Shown in pieces: positions 9,622-18,169 of a stretch of DNA of 64,000 nt (position 1 is the stretch's first letter; each line of letters starts with the position of its first letter). The notes under the pieces were generated by a model. The model worked only from the letters and a program-made list of their open reading frames with translations, was not told the DNA's origin and searched no databases. Both the position numbers and the translations under genes were made by a program. Location of the stretch: positions 16,001 through 80,000 of the forward strand of contig NC_010125.1 of assembly GCF_000067045.1 (NCBI RefSeq), in the 5' to 3' direction. Source of the stretch: Gluconacetobacter diazotrophicus PA1 5. Lineage in GTDB: Bacteria > Pseudomonadota > Alphaproteobacteria > Acetobacterales > Acetobacteraceae.

Positions 9622-10009
9622 ATGAGCAGCTTCATTCCGTTTGATCGATCGCAGCCGTATCTTCTGCCGCCGGATCTGAAGTCATGGCTGCCGTCGGACG
9701 ATGTGGCGCATTTCATCGTGGCGGCGGTAGAGCGGGTGCCGTTGAGGGCATTTTCCGTTCCTGTGCGGACTGGCGGCAAGGCGCAGTATCATCCGCGCCT
9801 GATGCTGGCGCTGCTGATTTACGCCTATGCGAACGGCGTGTTCTCATCGCGTCGGATCGAACGGGCGACATATCGTGATATCGGTATGCGCTTTGTGGCG
9901 GCGAACCTGCATCCTGACCATGACACGATCGCGACGTTCCGGCGCGGCAACCGCACGGCGATCGAGGCAGCGTTCATGCATGTACTCCTGCTGGCACGCG
10001 AGACGGGAC
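9622..10009 (+). pseudogene. IS1182-family transposase, N-terminal fragment
   Basis: About 130 residues match the N-terminal region of IS1182-type transposases: LLPPDLKSWLPSDDVAHFIV, then YHPRLMLALLIYAYANGV, then TFRRGNRTAIEAAF. A full protein would be three to four times longer and contain the DDE catalytic core, which is missing. The fragment breaks off at about 10009 and continues into an unrelated IS481-type fragment in a different frame. GCAGGCTGTCGGGT near 9568 may be the remaining left end of the element. It is not expected to be active. Confidence 0.75.
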
Positions 10010-10495
10010 AGCAAGGTCGGCTTCGCCAAGCTCTATGACCGCAAGACCCCGGTTACCGCTGCCGACCTGCTCAACGACCGCGTCATCCCCTTCTTCGAGC
10101 TGCACGATCTCCCGCTCCAGCGCGTGCTGACCGACCGGGGCACCGAATTCTGCGGCTCTCATGACCGCCATGAATACGAACTCTATCTGGCGGTGGAGAA
10201 CATCGACCATACCCGCACCAAGGCGCGCAGCCCGCAGACCAACGGCATCGTCGAGCGCTTCCACAAGACCATGCTCGACGAGTTCTATCGTGTCACTTTT
10301 CGCCGCAAGATCTACGACAGCATCCACGAACTCCAGGCAGACCTCGACGAATGGATGGATGACTTCAACCGCAATCGCACCCACCAGGGACGATACTGCT
10401 TCGGCAAAACCCCGATGCAAACCTTCCTTGACGCAGCCCACCACGCCCGCGAAAAAGATATCGGGCGCCACGTCGAACACCACATGAACGCGTAG
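10010..10495 (+). pseudogene. IS481-type transposase, C-terminal fragment
   Basis: This frame begins mid-protein with SKVGFAKLYDRK and continues through VLTDRGTEFCG, the second catalytic Asp region of the rve integrase core. SPQTNGIVERFHKTMLDEFY holds the catalytic Glu, and a KTPMQTF tail follows. The N-terminal helix-turn-helix and the first catalytic Asp region are missing. The end of the element probably lies at about 10548, where the sequence reads AAACTTCTACA. The fragment is fused end-on to the IS1182 piece, which points to nested insertion or deletion. Confidence 0.75.
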
Positions 10496-11493
10496 CATCC
10501 ACGCCGGCCACTTCAAGCCGTCCGTCAGATTAAGTGCAAACTTCTACACGTAATCGGCCGGAATGGCAAATTTGCTATGCGCCAGCATTCATATACAATC
10601 TGAATTATGCAACCCCGTCGAATACTTTTCTGACCTGCTCGCTCAAGGCTCTTACAGATTACGCTAGGTCAGCGCTCGCCATGTCTGATAGTAAGGGCTG
10701 ATAGTCCGTGATCGGAATCGACCTATTTGCGGGAGCTGGTGGAATGTCGCTAGGGGCTGAAAAGGCCGGGGTAGTGACAAAATTCGCCGTCGAACTGCAT
10801 CATGCTGCATTCGAAACGTATCGGTATAATCATCCACAGTGTACCGTACTGCAGATGGGAGTAGAGCATCTACAGAACTTGGCTATGCCTTTTGCAGCCG
10901 ATGATCTCATCGTATTTGGCGGACCACCTTGCCAAGGCTTTTCCACATCCAACCAACGAACACGCTCAGCGGACAACAAGAAGAACTGGATGTTCCAAGC
11001 TTTCGTCGCATTTGTGCAACGAATTCAGCCTGCCTGGGTTATATTCGAAAACGTAAAAGGTATTCTTGAAACCGAGGGTGGTCTCTTTGCAAAACAGATA
11101 CGCTCGGAACTTGAGAGCTTAGGTTATCGCTGTGAGCAGGGGCTACTCAATGCTGCCGACTTTGGTGTGCCGCAATCTCGAAGCCGCTTCTTTATCATCG
11201 GTAGGTTGAGAGCCGATCCGCCTTCACTTCCGAGTGGGGTGGGGCTTCCTCGGATATCGGTAGGTGAAGCGCTTCATGATCTTCCTTTGTTATGCAATGG
11301 TGCCGATATCGACGTGCTTCCATATGCGAAGGCAGGAGAGACCGACTACGTTCGTCGCATGCGAGGCGACTTGACGGAGTGCTCTGGGCATCTGGTATCG
11401 CGCAATGCTGAAGCGATAATTGAACGTTACTCATTTATCCCGCAGGGCGGTAATTGGGCCGATATTCCTGAGAAGATGATGGCTAATTATAGA

Positions 11494-11501
11494 GACCGGA
11501 C
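11494..11501. repeat. Target site duplication, left copy
   Basis: GACCGGAC directly abuts the left inverted repeat of the IS256-family element and is repeated exactly on its right side. Confidence 0.9.
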
Positions 11502-12863
11502 GGCTGTGTCCCGAGGTGTGGTGTAGGAGCGAGTCTGGCTGCTGAGGCGGCCATCGCCGGTCTTTGATAGGGTTCGGGTGCGAACTGAACCTGAAGGACC
11601 TGACGATGACCGACGAGAAGATGGCGCTGCTGGAGCTTGTGGAGCAAGCGTCGGATGGCGATTTTGTTCGTGAGATGCTGGCGTTCGCTGCCGATCGGAT
11701 GATGGAGATGGAGGTTGAGGCCCGGACCGGTGCGCCGCTTGGCGCGCGTTCGGCCTCCCGCTCGACCCAACGCAACGGCTACCGCGCTCGGAACTGGGAC
11801 ACCCGGGCGGGCACGGTGGAGCTTGCGATCCCGAAGCTACGCAAGGGCAGCTATTTCCCGACCTTCCTGGAGCCGCGGAAAACGGCGGAAAAGGCACTGC
11901 TGGCGGTCATCCAGGAAGCCTACGTCCAGGGTATTTCCACGCGATCGGTCGATGATCTCGTCCGCGCGATGGGCGCCGGGGGCATCTCCAAAAGCCAGGT
12001 CAGTCGTCTGGTGGGCGAGATCGACGAACGGGTCAACAGCTTCCTGTCTCGGCCGATCGAGGGCGATCCATATGACAAGTATCTCTGGATCGACGCCACC
12101 TATCTGAAACTGCGCCAGGGTGGCCGGATTGTCTCGATTGCCGTGATAATCGCCGTGGGCGTAAATACGGACGGCCGTCGTGAGGTGCTCGGCGTGGCGA
12201 CGGGACCGTCCGAAGCGGAAGCGTTCTGGACGGATTTCCTGCGCTCCCTGGCCGATCGCGGCCTGCGCGGCGTGAAGTTGGTGGTGGCCGACGCGCATGC
12301 CGGACTGCGGGCCGCGGCCGGTCGCGTGTTCAATGCGACCCTGCAACGCTGCCGGGTGCACTGGCTGCGCAATGCGCTCGCCCATGCCCATGCGAAGCAG
12401 CGTCCTGCCATCTCGGCCCTGTTGCGCACGATCTTCACGCAGGAAACCGCCGAGGATGCGTCACGCCAATGGCGGCACGTCACCGACAAGCTGCGCGAAG
12501 GCTTTCCGAAGCTGGCCGAATTCATGAAGCGGACGGAAGTGGACGTGCTTGCCTACATGGGCTTTCCTCGGGAGCATTGGACGCAAATCTCGTCGACGAA
12601 CCCGATCGAGCGGGTGAACAGGGAGATCAAGCGTCGCTGCGACGTCATCGGCATTTTCCCCAACGATGCCGCCATTATCCGCCTCGTCGGCGCGCTGATG
12701 CTCGAACAGAACGACGAGTGGGCGGTCTGCCGACGTTACATGACGCTGGAAGGACTGGCCGCCATCAGCCATAATCCCACAATCAGCCTGCCCGCCGTGG
12801 CCGCCTGATAACCTCGAACCCTTCGAGGAACGGTGCTCCTACACCACACCTCGGGACACAGCC
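11502..12863 (+). mobile_element. Complete IS256-family insertion sequence
   Basis: The element is 1362 bp long. Its ends are perfect 29-bp inverted repeats, 11502-11530 and 12835-12863, beginning GGCTGTGTCCCGAGG. An 8-bp direct duplication GACCGGAC flanks it. It carries one intact transposase. Perfect ends, an exact duplication and an open transposase frame point to a recent insertion that may still move. Confidence 0.95.
11606..12808 (+). CDS. IS256-family transposase
   Basis: This 400-residue DDE transposase (mutator-type) fills the IS256 element. [11 protein letters not shown] and the [20 protein letters not shown] segment mark the N-terminal DNA-binding part. The catalytic core contains [10 protein letters not shown] (first Asp), VVADAHAGL (second Asp) and, near the end, [15 protein letters not shown] (Glu). 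The ATG at 11606 gives [14 protein letters not shown]. An earlier in-frame ATG at 11564 lies close to the terminal repeat and is less likely. Confidence 0.92.
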   Translation: MTDEKMALLELVEQASDGDFVREMLAFAADRMMEMEVEARTGAPLGARSASRSTQRNGYRARNWDTRAGTVELAIPKLRKGSYFPTFLEPRKTAEKALLAVIQEAYVQGISTRSVDDLVRAMGAGGISKSQVSRLVGEIDERVNSFLSRPIEGDPYDKYLWIDATYLKLRQGGRIVSIAVIIAVGVNTDGRREVLGVATGPSEAEAFWTDFLRSLADRGLRGVKLVVADAHAGLRAAAGRVFNATLQRCRVHWLRNALAHAHAKQRPAISALLRTIFTQETAEDASRQWRHVTDKLREGFPKLAEFMKRTEVDVLAYMGFPREHWTQISSTNPIERVNREIKRRCDVIGIFPNDAAIIRLVGALMLEQNDEWAVCRRYMTLEGLAAISHNPTISLPAVAA

Positions 12864-12871
12864 GACCGGAC
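12864..12871. repeat. Target site duplication, right copy
   Basis: GACCGGAC follows the right inverted repeat and matches the left copy at 11494-11501. Confidence 0.9.
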
Positions 12872-13133
12872 TCGATGCCATACTGGCATCTATCACAGGT
12901 TAGACTCGGAAAAGCCTTCGGTTGTCATCGGGAACTTTCGAAAAAATATGCTGATACATCCTTATGAGCATCGTGGTTTGTCCGTACGAGAAGCTGCTCG
13001 GCTGCAGTCGTTCCCCGATAATTTCGTCTTCAAGGGATCTATCGGATTTCAGCAGCAGCAAGTAGGCAATGCCGTCCCGCCATTGCTAGCTGAAGCGGTA
13101 TTTAATACCGTCGTAGCAGCCCATCATAATTAA

Positions 13134-13383
13134 ATCGGATGTTATAATATAAAATTATTGTGGAAATTTATTTTAAAAACTTACTTACGGAAAAATTCTA
13201 TATTTTTAATATGCGATAAATGTTATTTTTAGTTATCCGTTCGGCTAAATAGGAAACATCAGCGATTGTCGGTATCGGGGGCTGCGCGCCCCCGCAACCA
13301 TGAATTCCAAATGAAATCAAACGCTTAGGCCGCCTTAAGGGCGGCCTTTTGCGTTTGGGACATTCGCGCAGGATGCGTATAGG
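13134..13383. other. AT-rich intergenic stretch after the methyltransferase
   Basis: The first ~120 bp are unusually AT-rich for this genome. A GGGGGC-TGCGC-GCCCCC-type hairpin lies near 13280, and an intrinsic terminator is at 13328-13350. No gene is supported. Confidence 0.5.
13328..13350 (+). terminator. Rho-independent terminator
   Basis: GGCCGCC (13328-13334) and GGCGGCC (13340-13346) form a 7-bp GC stem with a short TTAAG loop, followed by TTTT. It would end transcripts from the methyltransferase side. Confidence 0.7.
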
Positions 13384-13524
13384 ATGCAACTGGGAGTGAA
13401 ACTCCAGCGTAGGTTGGGCTTAAAACAGGCCACATCACGACAACGCGAGCTTTATCGACGCCTTATTGATCAGTGGAAATTACGCGATCTGACGACGATG
13501 CGCTCATTGACGGAATCGCTGTGA
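13384..13524 (+). CDS. Possible small or truncated ORF
   Basis: A 46-residue frame starts MQLGVKLQRRLGLKQ and ends RSLTESL. It is rich in Arg, Leu and Gln and looks helical. Its stop codon is created by the TGACCCTGCCCC end of an IS3-type remnant, so it may be the truncated start of a longer gene. No family was recognised and no strong ribosome binding site is seen. Confidence 0.25.
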   Translation: MQLGVKLQRRLGLKQATSRQRELYRRLIDQWKLRDLTTMRSLTESL

Positions 13525-13658
13525 CCCTGCCCCGAACGTGCCCTCAGTTTTGAGTTAGGGTCTGTGTATTGTTGTATGCCTTGGTGGCGTGTTGAGCGAA
13601 AGCCTCTGGCGTCATGCCATTGAGGCTGGTGTGAGGCCTGACGGCGTTGTACAATCCT
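13522..13658 (-). pseudogene. IS3-family transposase remnant (C-terminus and end)
   Basis: On the minus strand a frame reads LYNAVRPHTSLNGMTPEAFA, ending at a stop at 13544. This is the C-terminal YN-RPH-SL block of IS3-type integrase-core transposases. TGACCCTGCCCCG at 13522 is the outer end of such elements. Everything upstream in the transposase is missing, because the frame stops being recognisable about 20 bp before the serine recombinase gene. Confidence 0.65.
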
Positions 13659-13678
13659 GCTTCACAACACCCATCTGT

Positions 13679-15751
13679 CTATATGACTGTTTCGAATAAG
13701 TTTTCTTGTGCATGTGTTTGTCCTACAAGCTGACTACGCCGTGTTTTTGCCTGGCGGGCGATAAGCTTCGCTTTGTCGCTATCGAGGATATGTCGGTCGA
13801 ATATCCAGGGACCGTCAGGCAATGGGTGCGTTGCGGCGATCTTTCCGGCCTCGGCAGCAAGCCGTAGCGTTTTGGGGGCGATGCCGAGTAGCTTCGCAGC
13901 TTCACCCAGATTGAGGCACGGCTTTTCTTCATCAGGCATGACCCGACAGACCGGGATCCGATGATGCGAGCGCATGGAAGTCACCCGTTCGCGCGTCCAG
14001 CGGTTTCCATTCCCGGTCCGTAGCCCGTTACGGTTCAGAAGGCTGGCTATCACATCGTCATTGGCGATACGGACGAGATCGCGCACGGCCGCGATGATGT
14101 CGGCGCCGGTGCTGTTGCGCTGGCCGCGCCGGCGGCGAGGCAGGCGCAGTTCGGTGTGGATGCCCCCTGCCCAATGGATGGCAAGCACGATTTCCGCCGT
14201 TTCGGTATCGAGATCGGCAACAACCTCTTGCACCAATGTCCGGACGATCCGTTTTTTAAGACGGACGTCCGTTGCTGGCGCCTGCCAAACGGATTTGAGA
14301 TCGTTCGCCAGTTCCAGCAACGAGAGCGGTTCGCATGCGGGTTCGTGCCCTCGTGCCGCGTCGTGGTCGACAATCCTCTGCTCGATCGTGGACGCAGCAG
14401 TCAGCGTAGCATTCCATCGCCGTTCCAGTTCTCCGGTCACGAGCCTGTTTTCCGGATCGGCTGCATTGTATTGGCGGAATGCCCGTTCAGCCTCGTAGCG
14501 GGCCGCCTGAAGATCGCGTGCCAGAGCTTCGCGTATCTGGTCGCGCTGCTCATTGATGGTCGCCTGAGCGGTGACGGCGGCCTCGATAGCACCGGGTCCT
14601 ACGACCTCGAGCAGGGCCGTCTCGATCGCGTCATCGACCCGCAATCCACCAAAGGCGATACAGCGCGGTTCCCCACTATCGAGCCAGCCGCGCACACAGC
14701 TGTAGCGCGGGATATTATGTTTGGCTCCCGTGTAGCATACCGTCAGCTTGCGTCCACACCGGTGACATCGCAGCAGACCGGCCAGCAGCGCGTTCCCGTG
14801 TTTGGGCGCGCCATGATGACGTCCGGTCGGCACGTTCTCGCTCACCATGCGGCGGATCGCCTCTGCCCTGTCCCAGCTCACATAACCATCATGCGTGCCA
14901 GGAATCAGGGCAAGCCAATTTTCGCGAGGTTTACGCTGGCGCTGGGCATTGAACGCACTGCCGTCATATGACGCGGCCACGCCGGTTTTGCCATAGGCAT
15001 AGGTGCCGCCATAGATCGGATTGGCGATCATGCGATGGATTGTGGCATAGTCCGGCCGTCGCCAGACAACATCGCCGTTCCGACGTCGTGCCGGCAGATC
15101 CAGGTCATGCGTATGAAACCACAGGAGTGCCTGCCGTGCGCTGCCGAGTTCGGCGACCTTGTCAAAAACGAGGCTGATGGCTTCCTGAACCCGCATGTCA
15201 GGGTCTTTCTCATAACGGTCGCCAGTTTTGATAAACCCCACAGGCGCACCGACCACGAGTTCGCCGCGCCGTGCTTTCTCATAACGTGCCGTCAGGGACC
15301 GCTGACGCAGAAGGTCCAGCTCATATTCGTTCAGGCTGCCCTTCAGACCGAGCAGGAGCCGGTCATTCCCGACACGTGGTGCGTAAATGGCCTCCTGATC
15401 GATCAGAAGTGTGTCGACGACACGGCACATTTCGATGAGTTTCTGCCAATCGCGGCTGTTCCGGGAGAAACGGGAGACCTCCAGGGCCGCGACCGCACCG
15501 ACACGCCCCAAACAGACCTCGGCGACCATGCGGTCGAAACCTGCGCGCGTTACGCCGCCCGCTGCCGAGCAGCCCAGATCGTCGTCGATCACGTCAATCG
15601 TCTGCCAGCCCAGCTGGGCGAGCCGTTCGCGCATGGCATATTGCAAGGCGCGGCTTTCCCGGTTGTGCTGCACCTGGTGCGCGGATGATTGCCGCACATA
15701 CAGAATTGCCCTGCGCTCCAGATGACGCGGGCTGATCTTGTCACGGCTCAT
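13679..15751 (-). CDS. Large serine recombinase
   Basis: This 690-residue site-specific recombinase has an N-terminal resolvase domain with the catalytic serine near residue 22 ([12 protein letters not shown]). Conserved [12 protein letters not shown] and [17 protein letters not shown] follow. Next comes the recombinase domain ([14 protein letters not shown]), then a zinc-ribbon with CHRCGRK and a later Cys, and a coiled-coil region. The C-terminus ends in a helix-turn-helix-like segment ([20 protein letters not shown]). The ATG at 15751 has AGGAGG 8 nt upstream, which decides the start over an in-frame ATG 21 bp earlier. It is the last of three overlapping minus-strand genes that look like one mobile cassette. 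Confidence 0.88.
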   Translation of the reverse strand: MSRDKISPRHLERRAILYVRQSSAHQVQHNRESRALQYAMRERLAQLGWQTIDVIDDDLGCSAAGGVTRAGFDRMVAEVCLGRVGAVAALEVSRFSRNSRDWQKLIEMCRVVDTLLIDQEAIYAPRVGNDRLLLGLKGSLNEYELDLLRQRSLTARYEKARRGELVVGAPVGFIKTGDRYEKDPDMRVQEAISLVFDKVAELGSARQALLWFHTHDLDLPARRRNGDVVWRRPDYATIHRMIANPIYGGTYAYGKTGVAASYDGSAFNAQRQRKPRENWLALIPGTHDGYVSWDRAEAIRRMVSENVPTGRHHGAPKHGNALLAGLLRCHRCGRKLTVCYTGAKHNIPRYSCVRGWLDSGEPRCIAFGGLRVDDAIETALLEVVGPGAIEAAVTAQATINEQRDQIREALARDLQAARYEAERAFRQYNAADPENRLVTGELERRWNATLTAASTIEQRIVDHDAARGHEPACEPLSLLELANDLKSVWQAPATDVRLKKRIVRTLVQEVVADLDTETAEIVLAIHWAGGIHTELRLPRRRRGQRNSTGADIIAAVRDLVRIANDDVIASLLNRNGLRTGNGNRWTRERVTSMRSHHRIPVCRVMPDEEKPCLNLGEAAKLLGIAPKTLRLAAEAGKIAATHPLPDGPWIFDRHILDSDKAKLIARQAKTRRSQLVGQTHAQENLFETVI

Positions 15752-15962
15752 CGCAGGCCTCCTGCACGACACCGGGTCCGCGACTGCGTACGTGATCGAG
15801 GATCAGGCGAGCCATCATCGACTGTAGATCGTTCCGCGCCTGCTGGGGGAGGTCCCTCCAGATCAGGTTCGGACTGGGCCGATCGGCTTTCTTGTCGTCG
15901 AACAGATCCGGCTGCGCCGATATGGTCCCCACACGGGAGCGCTGTCGTCCGTCGTGTCGCAT
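15741..15962 (-). CDS. Small protein associated with the serine recombinase
   Basis: The 73-residue product starts [15 protein letters not shown] and contains QPDLFDD, followed by [15 protein letters not shown] and MMARLILDH. That pattern of a basic head, QPDLF and a helical LxRLLLDH tail is seen in small ORFs next to recombinase or transposase genes. Its function is unknown. Its stop codon overlaps the recombinase start by 11 bp, and the recombinase ribosome binding site lies inside it, so the two are probably translationally coupled. Confidence 0.6.
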   Translation of the reverse strand: MRHDGRQRSRVGTISAQPDLFDDKKADRPSPNLIWRDLPQQARNDLQSMMARLILDHVRSRGPGVVQEACDEP

Positions 15963-16284
15963 GGTCCTCTCTCCGATTCCGGTCAGGAGAGAAGCCTGCG
16001 ACGGTTTCAGATGGGTCCGACGACAAAAAGCCCGTCAGCAACGATTGCAGATCGTAAAGCGCTCCCAGGGACACGGTCGGATCCGGGGCCAGCCGCATCC
16101 CGGCGCAAGCCGCGCGATCAAGCATCCACGCCGGCAATTCAAGGAGCCTGACCCCTCCCGTGTCAGACAGGCGACAGCGGGAAAGGACTTGGCCGCCCCG
16201 CTCAATCATGTCCTCGACGCACACCCGACGCCCAAACCAAGGGTGCCAGGGGTAGAGAACCTCCCGCTCGTCGGTATTATGGGT
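15748..16284 (-). pseudogene. Recombinase-cassette ORF, N-terminally fused or truncated
   Basis: The part around 16020-16280 reads like a genuine small protein: VLYPWHPWFGRRVCVEDMI, RCRLSDTGGVRLLELPAWML and DRAACAGMRLAPDP. Similar short proteins (possibly the DUF5372 group) accompany this kind of recombinase. No start codon is present at the expected place, because the frame continues upstream antisense through an IS3 remnant. The lower part overlaps the 73-residue ORF in another frame. The TGA at 15748 overlaps the recombinase ATG as ATGA. Whether the product is made is uncertain. Confidence 0.45.
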
Positions 16285-16289
16285 CTTGC

Positions 16290-16394
16290 AGAGCCGCGTT
16301 CTACAACGAGGTCCGACCGCACAGCGCCATCGGCAACAAGCCGCCGATATCGCTGCTGAACGGCTCTGCGGCACACCTGCCGGTTGAGCCTTGA
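16290..16394 (+). pseudogene. Second IS3-family transposase remnant
   Basis: The frame reads AFYNEVRPHSAIGNKPPISL and ends at TGA 16392-16394. It is the C-terminal block of an IS3-type transposase different in sequence from the one at 13522-13658 and pointing the other way. It ends within about 50 bp of a unique flank. The rest of the element is missing where the recombinase cassette begins. Confidence 0.65.
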
Positions 16395-16440
16395 CCCCGG
16401 GAGATTCCAGCTCGCGCTGGCCCAAATTCGGGGAGCACGT

Positions 16441-16485
16441 CACGTGGTGGTGGTCGACGAGAGCAAACTGGTCGAACGGCTGGGG
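16441..16485 (+). pseudogene. Possible ribose-5-phosphate isomerase A remnant
   Basis: Fifteen codons read VVVVDESKLVERLG. The pattern VVADESKLVxxLG is a conserved block of RpiA, with the Asp-Glu-Ser-Lys lying near the active site. Nothing else of RpiA is visible on either side: the frame continues into unrelated residues and the IS3 end lies just upstream. This is recognition of a short motif only. Confidence 0.3.
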
Positions 16486-16537
16486 TCACCATATGCCCGT
16501 GCCTGTCGAGCGTCTCGTCGCATCCTGACGCTGCCGT

Positions 16538-16575
16538 CCTTGTCCGGTCGGGCCGAACGGGCCAACCGGACAAGG
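16538..16575. terminator. Long GC hairpin downstream of the lipoprotein gene
   Basis: CCTTGTCCGGT (16538-16548) pairs perfectly with ACCGGACAAGG (16565-16575). The loop has a smaller GGGCC-type hairpin. It lies 20 bp after the stop of the minus-strand lipoprotein gene. There is no clear U-tract. Confidence 0.45.
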
Positions 16576-16595
16576 GTTCGCAGGGCCGGGTGCCG

Positions 16596-17099
16596 TTACT
16601 GCAGTTGCTGCGGAGCCGTGGGATACGGGGCCGGGCCGGGCGGCGGTCCGTAGGCGCCGGGGGGCGGCGGGGGCGGCGTTACGCCGGGGACGATATTGCC
16701 CTTGCTGTACATGCACTGGGCATAGGCTGTGTCGTACTGGCCCTGGATTCCGCCCTGGGCGCCGGCACTGCCCGACGAACCGACCGCCGTTCCCGCGATC
16801 GCCCCGCCGCCCGCGCCGATGCCCGCGCCATACCCGCCGCCCGCTGCGGCGCCGAGACCGGCCCCAAGGGCCGTGCCGATCAGGCCGGCGGCGAGGGCGC
16901 GATTGTTGGCGTGCTCAGCCTGTCCCGCCACCTGGCTGGCGGCAAAGTTCCGGCATAACCTGTCGTCGGCCTGGAAGATCTCGAACGGCTTGGTCGGCGG
17001 CGGCATGACCTGGACCGTCGGACCGGACGGCGTTTCCGCGCATCCCTGAAGGGCAAGCGCCGCCAGCGAGGCGACGACCAGACTGCGTTTGAACATCAT
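16596..17099 (-). CDS. Glycine-zipper lipoprotein
   Basis: This 167-residue protein starts with a lipoprotein signal peptide: MMFKRSLVVASLAALALQGC, with the lipobox LQGC cysteine at residue 20. It is predicted to be lipid-anchored in the outer membrane. A short conserved domain (FQADDRLCRNFAASQVAGQ) precedes a glycine-zipper segment with repeated GxxxG spacing at about residues 72-113 that probably packs against or spans the membrane. A Cys pair (in LCRNF and QCMYSKG) could form a disulfide. The tail is rich in Pro and Gly. Function in envelope integrity is inferred from the architecture only. An alternative start is the next ATG at 17096. Confidence 0.75.
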   Translation of the reverse strand: MMFKRSLVVASLAALALQGCAETPSGPTVQVMPPPTKPFEIFQADDRLCRNFAASQVAGQAEHANNRALAAGLIGTALGAGLGAAAGGGYGAGIGAGGGAIAGTAVGSSGSAGAQGGIQGQYDTAYAQCMYSKGNIVPGVTPPPPPPGAYGPPPGPAPYPTAPQQLQ

Positions 17100-17132
17100 G
17101 GAATCTCCGTGTCATGGAAATGTCTGGAAGGA

Positions 17133-17810
17133 TCAGCGTGAAGCGGGCTGAAACCCACCGGGACAGGATTGGACCTGAGGGTAATAGCCGGCCGGAGCGT
17201 TGCAGTAATACAGGACCTGCACGGGGGGCGGGAGCGCCATGGGGGGGCGGCGCGGCGGGGCCCATGCCTTCACCTCCGTTCATGGCCTCCTCGGCGATCG
17301 TCTCGGAAACGACCGTGGGATATGGGTAGACGGGCGCATCATAGAGGTACCAGGCCCCCCCCCGGTATTCCACCACCAGCCATATCGGCCGTTGTGATAT
17401 TCCCGGCCCCAGTGACCGCCGCGCCACATGGCGAGATCGTGGTCCCCGAAACGATGCACGTCCCGTCCATGGAAGCCATATCGTTCGGGGCCGCGACCGA
17501 AACCGGGACGTCCGCCCGCGTGGCCAAAGCCCGGATGGCCGTCGAAGCCCGGGTGCCCGCCCATTCCCGGATGTCCTTCGAACCCCGGGCGTCCTCCGAA
17601 TCCGGGATGCCCCCCGCCGCCGCCCCTGGGCGCCGGTGCCGCATGGGGCGCTGCGTGTTCTTCACGGGCGTGAGCCGTTGCCGTTACCATCGCGCCTGCA
17701 ATGACCAGAGCCAGAAGGGGTTTCCCGATGGACGTCAGTCGCGCCCTGGCGGAAAGTCTTTCTGATGTGGCAATGATAGAGAGATTTTCTACCAAAAAAA
17801 GTCGGTGCAT
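17133..17810 (-). pseudogene. Exported Gly/His-rich protein with two frameshifts
   Basis: The frame opens with a signal peptide (ending ALVIAGAMVTATAHA). A repetitive HPGFGG/GHPGF region follows and then a conserved end. The reading frame changes twice. At a run of nine C on the plus strand (17355-17363), one extra base would continue from GRYGWWWNTGGG into AWYLYDAPVYPYP. At a run of seven (17241-17247), one base fewer would continue into VLYYCNAPAGYYPQVQSC, ending at 17133. The joined product resembles a family of small exported proteins found in acetic acid bacteria. As written, translation ends early at 17280. It is either a pseudogene, a homopolymer sequencing error or a phase-variable gene. 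The start at 17810 (MHRLFLVENL) is a guess. Confidence 0.6.
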
Positions 17811-17870
17811 TACAAGCAAAACCGGATAAGTGAAACAAAAACGTAATCGGCGCGTGTAGCGCCTAAACAA

Positions 17871-18169
17871 TACTCCAATAAATTACTTGGCATTACAACC
17901 CCCCGAAATCACGGAAAGGTGCGGTATATGAGATGACGTATTCGTGAGCATGCGCGGAACGAATGCGGCAGGCCGAGGCGATGTCCGAGCAAACCTCATG
18001 CCAACACGGCGCGTGAAACGGCGTTTTTGACAGCTTATAGTGTGTCGCGTAGCCTCTGCCGCGATAGTTCCCGGAAGGGAATGAAAAGGGAAGACGGATG
18101 ACGGCCTGACACAGGCCGGTATCGGTCGTCCGGCATTCCCTCGCCCCGTCATCCCTTAAGGACCGCCGG
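17871..18169 (+). other. Intergenic region upstream of the cobalamin genes
   Basis: The first half shows nothing recognisable. The second half (18066-18158) is a structured leader in front of cobO, described separately. Confidence 0.4.
18066..18158 (+). promoter_or_regulatory. Structured cobO leader, partly cobalamin-riboswitch-like
   Basis: GTTCCCGGAAGGGAAT followed by GAAAAGGGAA resembles the conserved core of adenosylcobalamin riboswitches (stem, then AAAAGGGAA). The later conserved blocks (CCCCGCAACTGT and the B12 box) are not found. Instead CGGCCTG-ACA-CAGGCCG forms a strong hairpin, and GGATGACGG just before it can alternatively pair with CCGTCATCC near 18150. It could be a divergent or decayed B12 sensor. 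Confidence 0.3.

Larger units (their letters stand above)
10708..13133 (+). pseudogene. DNA (cytosine-5)-methyltransferase, interrupted by an IS256-family element
   Basis: The two halves, 10708-11501 and 12872-13133, rejoin in frame when the 1362-bp insertion and one 8-bp target copy are removed, giving a 351-residue enzyme. Motif I DLFAGAGGMSLG is at 4-15 and the catalytic PCQ with C75 lies in GGPPCQGFS. ENV is at 114-116 and QSRSR near 156. After the junction come [13 protein letters not shown] and QVGNAVPP (motifs IX and X). The insertion falls at about residue 265, just before motif IX, so the present gene cannot make an active enzyme. Base composition is visibly more AT-rich than the neighbours, which suggests transfer. 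No partner restriction endonuclease is seen. The recognition sequence is unknown. Confidence 0.9.

Noticed and set aside
10495..10508. GCATCCACGCCGGC shared between the IS481 fragment end and 16132-16145
   Set aside because: The second copy lies within coding sequence (antisense of LLELPAWMLDRA) and the similarity stops at once; chance is the better explanation in GC-rich DNA.
12948..13133. A separate 61-residue gene with RLQSFPDNF
   Set aside because: It is the C-terminal part of the interrupted methyltransferase and joins it in frame when the IS256 element is removed.
15892..16359. Plus-strand frame of 155 residues opposite the recombinase cassette
   Set aside because: It is antisense to the two small cassette ORFs, except for its last part, which overlaps the IS3 remnant in another frame. 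No protein features are visible.
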